Below, piece after piece: positions 54,930 through 64,000 of a stretch of DNA of 64,000 nt. Location of the stretch: positions 97,923-161,922 of the forward strand of contig NW_019091512.1 in NCBI RefSeq assembly GCF_001949145.1, written 5' to 3'. This DNA is from Acanthaster planci. Its lineage: Eukaryota; Echinodermata; Asteroidea; Valvatida; Acanthasteridae. How positions within the stretch are numbered: the first letter of the stretch is position 1; each line of letters begins with the position of its first letter. The position numbers and the translations under genes are program-made. The notes under the pieces were generated by a model. The model ran no database searches and was not told the origin of the DNA. It worked only from the letters and a program-made list of their open reading frames with translations.

Positions 54930-57900
54930 TACCGTATCATAGGAACCTCAAGTTGTCACAGCCTCAAAAAGTGGTGTAAGGTTTGTTTTCGTCCGCCGAC
55001 CAAAACAAAACAGAACAACAGCGGATGGAAATCGAGACGGGGGTGTTACTGCCCTTAACTGATCCCGGGCCTATCGCAACAAGTCTGAGGGCCTGAGGCT
55101 CTGCTCAGCGGTCAAGTGATAACTCGATAATCAAAGGCATCTGCTCTGGCAAGTTCCAGCCAGGTGCTCTCCCCATGCTGCCCGACATGAAACCCCACGC
55201 CTCGGGGCAAGCACTGTCACTGGATAGTCATGACTGTGTGGTGTCTGGGAGCTAGACTAACTGTGACCTCAGACGAGGTCGCAGGGCTAGAGGTCAGCTT
55301 GCCGGGTGCTGGGGTCGCTCAGGGTTAGAACGAGGTATGGGGGCATAATACCTGGGGAGGGGATCACTAACTTACCTTAACTTGTTATTTTTATGGCCAC
55401 GAGGGCGATATGTATAACTTGTACGTGAAATGTTAACAGTACAATGTACTCCCATATCATAAACTTTCCTTCTAAAAATGGACACTTAATTGTCATTGAA
55501 AAGGTAAACCTTTGCACAACATCAGTTAAACTACCATTTGCCTACATGCTTTGGAAATGTTTTCCAAGCTTTGTCCCCAGAGTTGGTCAAAGTTATGTGA
55601 ATTGACGACACCAGTTGTTTGAAACCAACCCTTTCCATATTCTTTTACACAATCGGAGCTCATCCACTTCAACAGTGTCCCCTTTTATTCACCCCAGCAG
55701 TTTATGTGAGATATTAATTGCATCAGGAACTTCTAACTGCATGTATCTGTGCTTCAGTCTTCAGATAGATATGAAAAGCCGATCCACTGAACTCAAAAAA
55801 AAGGTGATGTAGCAATGAGACACGTACAGTTTTAAAATTACTGCATATCATTCTCAGGGGTTCGTGTTTGCTGATACAAAGTTTAAAGGAATTAAGAATG
55901 GTACAAAATACTCTCGTGTAAGCTGTCGATCATGCATCGACTGCTCATAGTTGCATGGATTAAATGTTCTGATACTGTTGCAAGAATGTGTAGGCACGTA
56001 AGGGGTTTAATAACTGGCTAGTACCTCTTCGAAATATCCCTGAGCCGAAAGCGAGGCACTCCTGCAAATAATTTGAAAGACTTCTTTACGAAGGTGAAGC
56101 ATATTCAAAGATTTATTTTCCTGGTCCCTCCAACGAATAACTATTATGTTTTTGTTTATTTTTCTGGCAAGTATGGATAGAAAGTGGTCGTTTACATTTT
56201 GGCTGAAGAATATTTGAAAGTAAGACAAGGGTCATTGCTAAAAAGTCTGGCACCTTGAGAGTACATTGAATAAAACTGTTTCAGATTGCCCCTGCATGTG
56301 AAAAACCCCTACATTACAATGTAGACAGAGTAGCCAAAAGTGTAGGAAAAGACTTCCAACCAGAATGACGCACCGGCAGAAATAGAGCAGTGCCGTCACG
56401 CCGTAATGGAGACGTGCTCTGATCACTCTCGGGTGATAGTCTTTCTGGCTCCGATTGTTCCATGCAGAAACTTCTAGGAAGTAATAAGTGGGTTAGGTCC
56501 CCTGTGCCGGTGGGTAACAATGTCGGCCACCAGTACGAACGAAATTAATCCGGCATTTACGAACCGCCACCGCTCATCACGCTTTTCGGCGCTCGCAGCA
56601 CACCGTGGTCTTTCATGGCTCGTCTGGGGCTTCTTTCCTGGGAATCTACCCCTGATGAATTAAAGAGTGCCTCTTTCTCTTCTCTCTCGCTCTTTTTGGG
56701 GTTAGACGAGTGGGAAATCCACCAGTCATTGCCCGGCATTCCGGGATGATCACACCACGACCAGGAGCGCACTCCCCCGGCGGCCGGCATGCAATCAGCG
56801 GTAAGCGAAGCGCGGAGCTCACGCTGGTGTCTGCGGGTTCCGCACCGTGGGCACGCCCTGGGTCGGAACAGGTACCATACTCACGACTCCCAGGTCCCAC
56901 GAGGGCCGACAGGTCTGCGCCGAAGCTGCCAAGAAACACAGCGGACAACGCGTGCCTCTTGGACCACTTCCCTCCATAACCATTCATAGTTCTGATTTAA
57001 TGATTGCTCGAGCGTTCGTTTCCTGCTAATACCTGAACTGTCCGCAGTCAATTACTACTGCAAAACCCTTTAGTTTCCCTAAGAGCCTCAGTAGGATACG
57101 GTTCGCTTATCACAAGGTTTTGATATCAGCATCGTCGAGGTCAACAGATTAACTAGCTGGTCCCTTGCAAAAGAACCCACGAGCCTAAACTATTATGGTT
57201 GTCCACAGTTGCCCTTCAAAAGAGTGCAGAGGGTATACTCTTTTATTATGGACCACCAAGAATCATAATTTCAGTTATTTAAAAAGCAAACTCTCCCCCT
57301 TCCCATATGCACGCTTCAGTCACTAAGTTCGCAGCATCACGAAGTTCCTGCTGACCTAACACAAGCTTCCATGGACGGATCTTGGCATGTATCAAACACC
57401 AGTCAGAAAGTACAAAGCACCAAAACACCAGACGACATCACTTTAACGTCCACCCCCTTCTCCGCCCACAGCAAATAGAAAGACGGGCGCATTAGGGCCA
57501 GTCCGTGCTGGTGGAACGAACGAAGTTAAGATCGTACCAGGAATAGGGGTCCGGTCACAACTCCTGTAATCACTCGGGCACGCCTCCCCCTCCCCAGTCC
57601 CATGATCCTTTGCAAACGACGCCCAACATTCGTCACCGGGGATGGCGAAATGTCAGCATGTTTACTCAGGGTCCTGCGCTTAATTAACGAACATTTTCCT
57701 ATCCCAGCGTCTGTATCCCTCGCCTCCAATAATAACAATGTCACGGCAACCTGGTCCCTAAAGGAGTAGAGAGAAAAGGGCCGGGTTACTCCCTCCTCCC
57801 AAAGTAATTATAGAGGAGGTCCAATATGGAACAGTGCATGAGAAACGCGACACATAGATGATTTGCGAAGGTGAAGTAGGACATATCGAATTACATGTGG

Positions 57901-58600
57901 TGTCCTGAATTAATTACATTGCGAAGTGAAGACAGGGCTGTTCATTTCGAAACTCTTTTCCCCCTTGACAATGTTTTCATGGTGTGGTGTTGTCGGATCA
58001 GAGACTTCCAAGTTCCGTCCATGTTTGTCACAAAGTGAATCTACAAGAGTGAACGGCAACACAGAAACGCGTCGCTGTAACGTGATCTTTCCAAAACACC
58101 GTACCGTCCATGCATAGAAGTGACGCCCGTGGTACCCGCCGTCTCGTCATGTGTAAGGGATGTTTCGGCTGGTACTTTGGAGAGCTTTGGTGTTAACAAG
58201 ACATCGAAATCGGGAAGTCGAGTCAACCCGCCCTTGTCAGTGGTATGGGTTCTATTTCGGGCAGAGCACCTAATCACTACGGATGTAACATGATCCAGCA
58301 GATCAATATTTTCTTGAGATTCGGACTCTGGTCGCGCAGGAATATGTCAATTTTCCTCACTCAGTGGAGCAGTTGGAAGCGTTCCAAATCAAACTCGTGG
58401 AGTGTGAAGTTAACATTTTCTACATCTAACAAGAAGAGCACACGGAGAGGGGAAGTTAACAATGAACTGGTTAGCGCATTGTTGTAAAATTGGCTTGCAG
58501 TCTGAGCACTTCTTTGTTTTACGTGAAAAACTAAACTCTCTCCGGGACCATTGCGTTCAGGCATGTCTACGCATAATATGAATACCTAACAACTCTCTTA
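54930..58600 (+). other. Intron 1 with GC-rich patches at about 55010-55360, 56380-56980 and 57420-57800
   Basis: ORFs at 56557-57029 occur in five overlapping phases of both strands within the same GC-rich patch, typical of non-coding stop-poor sequence. TACGTG occurs near 55422. No exon recognised. Confidence 0.35.
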
Positions 58601-60300
58601 GCGTCCAAGCGGCGTTCGTTTGACAATAACAACTTACGATTTATGTCCCATTTCTTTCATGAGAGGAGCCGTTTTCAATTGGCATTGGACTTAGCGCCAG
58701 GCGTGGCGGTTAACCAGGCTCTCATTACCTCCATTTCCCCGAGGTTCGCGGCTGACTTCACCCGATTTGTAAATCTCGACGAAAAAAAAAAGCCGCCTCG
58801 CCAATCACTCCATTTCCCGCCCCGTTCGCCCGGCCTCATCAAAACCTCATTGGAGACTGTACTCTCGGTTGTAACCTTGAACCCGTGGTGGGATGGAGCC
58901 CAGGGTACTTGTCTGCAATTCTATGTTTTGCGTTGGCCTTGCACTTGTCTTTTTCCCCTCTACTTTTTGGCTGCCTAAGCTCGTGTTGCTGGGTGACATG
59001 ATTACTGGACCAAACGTGCGAAGTAAAACTCGTTCCGAGACAATGAATCGTTTCGAGACTCTGTCACGTTCGACTCGCCCCAACTCCCTTTTAGCAGGCG
59101 TCCGCGCCGTGTGCAGCCCGCGCTACCACCCCGCTTCACATTTCCACGTATTTATGCAGAATAATCTGCTCCATCAATTTCAAATTACTTTTTAATAATG
59201 GGAGAAATCATTTTCGCATTCCCATTCCATTTAATCAAAATTCTGTTGTATAAAGTCCCTCAGAGTGAACGCTTCACCGCAAGGCAAGAAATGAGAAAAG
59301 CGACCCTCCATCCGACAAAACGTGAGAGACTGTCAAAGTTCTTTTGATACGTCTACTCTGTTGCATGTTAGGTGACTTTGCCGCGCGATTATGAGTTTGC
59401 GTCCGTTTACCTTTAAGACCTCTGAAGGTTAAAGGCATCCTGTGAATTAACTATCCATTCCTGATCCTGACTTCAGGGCCTTGTGGAAGTTACGTGCATA
59501 CCTGTGGTCCCATGTCAAGCCACGCCCCCGATACGGCTGTACCTGCATCTCAGTGTCGCAGTGAAGGGTCGGATAGCTTTTCTCGCGACACCGGCCTCCC
59601 GTGTAGCTTACTCGGCCAACAGACTTGGATACACAACAAACAAGAGTTGAGGGGGAAAAGGTATTGCCGGGCGTGCGCCGGCGTGTTTGCTCAAGATGGC
59701 TATCAAAACTCGCCAGCAGACGGTGATTCTCCCCCTCCGCCGTGCTGTGGCAATCACAGATGCCACATCATCCCCTCCCCCGTAATGAAGCTTTGAGTCC
59801 TGAATTTGTTCTTTGATGCCACCCCAGCAGGAGGGGGAAAATGAACTTCCCAACCCCATCGATCAACGGCAATCGGATGAAGAAGTAGGGAGAGAAAAAA
59901 AAGTTGTCGTGTTTGGTCAACTTCAGCAACGACAAATCATCACCCTCAAACTCTACTGGCCCAAGTACTTCATGATGGGCAAGCTTTGTTTTAAGGCGCC
60001 GTGATAATATACGTCAAACCAATACATATTGTCCTGTTCCAACGGCGGTAAAACTCGTTCTCCTAGCTCTGCACAGCTATGATATTAACAACATCACCCT
60101 TTGTTTTATTGACAACAGGATATTTTAATGGACAGATTAAAAGGAACAGTACTGTAGAACTAGGTACCGTGACTGAAGTAACCTAATTGGACAGTTTCTA
60201 GATGGAAGATATTCCAAGGGAATGTCGTATCTTCCGAATATCATTATTGATGGCTGTGATCAGAAAAGCTGTCTACAGAGGTGATCTAAAAGTACAGGTT
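58601..60300 (+). other. Intron 1 with GC-rich patches at about 58600-59140 and 59480-59880
   Basis: Frames of 78-111 codons on both strands without recognisable domains. TACGTG at 59491-59496. Nothing else supported. Confidence 0.35.
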
Positions 60301-60800
60301 TGTTGTCAAGGGTCCCAAGAGCTCCTGAGCGCACGAGTGATGGGCTGACATGGGGACCTCATCAAGCGAATCCATTTCGCCGTGTGTGCAGTACCTGGTA
60401 CGTTGTGCCGCGCGTTGTCCATCTCCAATTCGACTCGAATCAAATCCCGCCGTTTAATCTTCAGACAAAGCCGGCTTCTGCCAACATAGTCCGCCAGTTG
60501 AGAAGTCGTTGGGGGCCGGCCGGAGTGCCGATTTAATTGAGGGGGCAAACACATTGGGACAGATTTCTCGGCCATTAATTTCGGCCGTAATTTGATTTGC
60601 TGTCGTGCGTTCCAAGGGGGCTTTCATCCAGCGGGAAGAGAGAGAGAGAGAGAAATCTTCCCTGTTTTTTTTCCCTCCCCTTCCCTCGCCCCATCGCCGG
60701 TTGTCTCATCGGCTTAGGAGAGTTGTGCTCCGTCTGTTTAATGTGATTACTGCTAGCAACGCGCGGTCGATCATCTACCCAGCCCGGTGCAATGTATGAA
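60301..60800 (+). promoter_or_regulatory. Candidate intronic regulatory block with recurrent ATTAATTTC-GGCCGTAATT motif
   Basis: A GC-rich block containing ATTAATTTCGGCCGTAATTT at 60574-60593 followed by GAT, nearly the same as the motif at 30164-30187. An (AG)n run follows at 60637-60653. The opposite-strand short frames at 60300-60575 are not recognisable. Confidence 0.3.
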
Positions 60801-63800
60801 CGCTTGTAGCAGTTTCATGTGATGAGTTTGTGTTTTGTTTTGTCTGTGAAGTGATGTAGACCCGTATAAGCCGATTTAGTTTCTCTTTTCACATTTTATG
60901 TTCAATTTTTAGATTTCGATAATGCTTCGAGCTTACGTTATAACCGAGCATCGGAAAGTGAATAGGAGATAGTGAGAAACGAAAGCTAGATTTAAAAAAA
61001 AAATAGATTTCATTTTCGAAAAAAAAACTGAATTAAGAAACCTGAGAAAGCGAAAGCGTATTCCACTTGGAATGGAAAGATTATGCATGAGAATATATAC
61101 AAATTCCATTTTCCCCGACCAAACCATGAAAGCAAGAGTAGAGAGCGGGGCTTATGAAATATAACCGCCCTGGAATGAATAAAGGCGTATACTGCTCCGT
61201 AATCTGCTTCACAGGGTCAAAGTATCATCATGCCTATATCCTTTTGAACATTGTTTGCCGAGTACGTTGGCAATGGTTTGCTAAATTAAGTAATCAGCAG
61301 TTCAGCTATTATTTCATACACTTTTTTCGTTAACACTGCCCCAAATTTGCTAACTTTTTTCCTTTAACAATAAGAAGAAAGCCACCACTTTGAAATGCTA
61401 CAATTCAAAGTAAATCGAGCCGTAGAGATAGCAAATCACAACAAAGAAAAAAACACATCGTAAAATAGCCGGTAGTTAAAAGGAAGCATTGATTTGCTCT
61501 GTTTCAGTTCTTGAAACACAACAATTAAGACAAATTTCTGTATTCTGATCTGATATCGCTACATTTGCATTCATGACACTGACGAGGCAAAAAAATCCAT
61601 CAGTATAAAATATTCGGAACTTGTCCCCCATTAGCATTCAAATATATTTTCCATAATCTCGTCTCTGTAAACATGCCTCAAGAGACTCGCTTCCCTTATA
61701 CCGATCATCTTGATGACGGTTTCGCGTCTTGGGCCGCCCGCCTTCGTCTTCCGCAGCTCGCAAGGAGTCAATTTTCTGGGCCGGCTTCTCCCCCCAGTCC
61801 AGAGTAAACAGCCCCAATCATTTTGAAATCTATCTGGTTATATCAGATCAACAATATTGTGGACAGCCCTCGCCATATTCTTGTATATGGGAGAGATTCC
61901 TAATTTGGGCCCGTCGCTTGCGGCTAATTAATGCGCATCAGTATGGCTGTCACCTCAAATTGGATATTTCAGATTGATGCGAATTTTGGGGGGTTGGGAT
62001 TAATTGACTTTAATTCATACACGGCAGGATACTCTAACAATATTAAAGTTTGCATTGTAATATTTTGTTCAGTTTCAATTCATGTATTCTTCCAAATAGC
62101 AAATTTTGATGAAATTAACATATATAGCAAAGTCTTGCAGTACGAGAGTGATTATATCACTTTGTGATTTCTATACGTTCGAGATAATTATGATACGCGT
62201 CATTAAGGTACTTTCTTAGGGTTGTTAAACACTAATAGTAATTGAATGACACTGTGTCAGGTTGATTTTCTCAAACGAAATAACAAGTACATTTCTCCAA
62301 ATACCTTAAAAATTAAGCATAGATAGCTTGTGTACGAAAGTCATCACCTCCTTCCACAAAGTACATTTCGTTGTTTATTCCCCTTACAAGCCGGGCATAT
62401 AGATGGTGGCAGAGCGCCGTAGGCTTTTAGAGAAAAGGCCCTCGGATATTATGAAACATTCCCCTGAGTGCAAGGCAGACGTATACAGGCCATCAGTTAG
62501 GCGGGTTTGCAGGCAAGCGTGAAGGGAGAACTCAGCGGTCTAACATCGGCGGTGTGTCCCAGGCCGCACTTTCTTGTGTGCGCGCTGACACCGCACCAGA
62601 CTTCCAGTCTCTCCTACAAGCTAATCATTAACAAAACACCACTAACCATAGGTTAGTCCCTTCAAGCGCTGCGCTGTAGGAATATTCACGCCTGACGTTA
62701 AACCAAAGTCTTTCCGTCACCTTCAACCAAGTATTTTCCCCCGCCATCGGTAATGATACAGGCCCGGTCAGGACCGCCTTACTCATTACGCTAAGCAAAC
62801 GGAAATAAATGAGATCCGTCAGAAGTAGAATATATGTGATCCATCATATTTTGCTTTCATTATTAGCTGGCTTTGAGTGCCATCTTTCCTATCGCTAATG
62901 CAAGTGTTGCCTTGTCACACTTTGAAATCTGAAAATACGAAATTTACGGTAAAAATACGGTAATTAAAAGCTGAAAAATACGGTAATTAACAACTTCCAT
63001 GTTAAGATCTTTACTTATGCCGCCGCATTGGTACAACGTTTGTGGTGTAATCGGGCCAAAGACGACACGACAATGATTCTATTTCAGAAAAGAAAATTCC
63101 CCCATATGCTTTGTACTTGATTGAGTAAAAAGTATTACATCACCGATTTGGTCAAAGCAATGGCCGTAGGAAATCATTTTAAGAGCCGCTGTCATTCCTC
63201 ATAAAGTGGGTCATAGTTTTCATTTTGCCTTATTTTCATTTGAAAAGCTCCATCTTAGGCTTAAATTATGCCATACTGTCTGGGTTAGAAATGGTCATGT
63301 TCCTGCAAAATATCAGACATTCTTATTACAAGCAGAGGTTGGGCACAATTCTTTGAGACGTTTATAGCAGGGCTTGATCGATGGGTTTAGGGCCGAATCA
63401 AACCGAAAAGAGCAAATTCATAGTTTGTTGCAGGCCATCACAGAGGACACATCTTGCGTGCGGCTAAGTCTCGTTTCGTGGCAGCGTCACCATGGAATCA
63501 AATTATTCCGCACATTTAAAGCCATTTTTGTGCGCACGCACGTTCCCAGCCGACTTATCTCAACTGGAGTTGCGCTCAGCGTGCACTGGAACGTGAGGAA
63601 ACCCCCCAAAATCCTCCCCATCCCGGACTGACTTCATGCCACGGAAGACAGGGCCCGATATGTACATTGTTTTGATTGGGTAGACATAATGACTTGTGGA
63701 CTCTCCCGTCGCGTGGAGGTTCCTATCTGGAGTAGGCTGAGTTCCACTCCATGTCACGTCTGCGCTTGGCCCGCTGGAGTGAGCGTAAACCCCTGTCAGA

Positions 63801-64000
63801 GTGTCCCCGGTCAAAGACCGCTTCGTAACGGTCCGTGAGTCGCGAGCCTGTCCCGGTGAACTTTTCACGGCTTAGCGGAACCAGTGGTTGAAGCCAACGT
63901 GTAAAGCGGACACGATGAAAAAAAAGAAGAAGGAAGACTCAAACTTTGGACTAAATGTGTTTCGGGCACGTTCCATGACGGTGTATTAGCGTTGGATTGT
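60801..64000 (+). other. Intron 1 to window end, GC-rich patches at about 61680-61930, 62390-62760 and 63460-63900
   Basis: TAATTAATGCGCAT at 61925-61938 combines a homeodomain core with a POU-like palindrome. ATTTGCAT, an octamer-like string, is at 61563-61570. The frames at 63374-63631 (+) and 63560-63868 (-) overlap and are unrecognised. No SIM PAS exon found before the window ends. Confidence 0.35.

Noticed and set aside
54464-54979. ORF of 171 codons with hydrophobic stretches resembling membrane segments
   Set aside because: The hydrophobicity follows from T-rich sequence; helices are irregular and no family is recognisable.

Overview
This is a piece of an animal nuclear genome with almost no protein-coding sequence. 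The only recognisable gene is single-minded (sim; vertebrate SIM1/SIM2), a bHLH-PAS transcription factor. Its first coding exon lies on the + strand at 21377-21551. It encodes the start methionine and the whole bHLH region and ends at a strong GTAAGT donor in phase 1. The family identifies a bilaterian. The compact spacing of possible regulatory blocks and the presence of foldback (MITE-like) elements fit an invertebrate such as amphioxus, a hemichordate or a lophotrochozoan, but the phylum cannot be fixed from one exon.

Layout. Positions 1-21376 are upstream of sim. This stretch is AT-rich, largely unique sequence interrupted by GC-rich patches. It contains one unrecognised 97-codon minus-strand ORF with a good start context (313-606), an imperfect 150-bp tandem duplication (12696-12970), a perfect 23-bp hairpin (13999-14052) and a foldback element of about 390 bp (14228-14618). 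Positions 21377-21551 are sim exon 1. Positions 21552-64000 are best read as sim intron 1. I searched by eye for the start of the PAS region in the rest of the window and did not find it, so the intron is probably longer than 42 kb.

The intron is not uniform. Roughly every 1-3 kb a GC-rich island of a few hundred bases rises out of the AT-rich matrix. Many islands contain homeodomain (TAATTA), POU-like, Sox-like, T-box-like or nuclear-receptor-like sites and small palindromes. A large first intron holding many cis-regulatory modules is a reasonable inference for a developmental regulator, but conservation could not be tested here. A second foldback element lies at 47364-47542. Most ORFs of 60-200 codons elsewhere look like chance open frames. 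No bacterial operon, phage, CRISPR array, rRNA or convincing tRNA is present.
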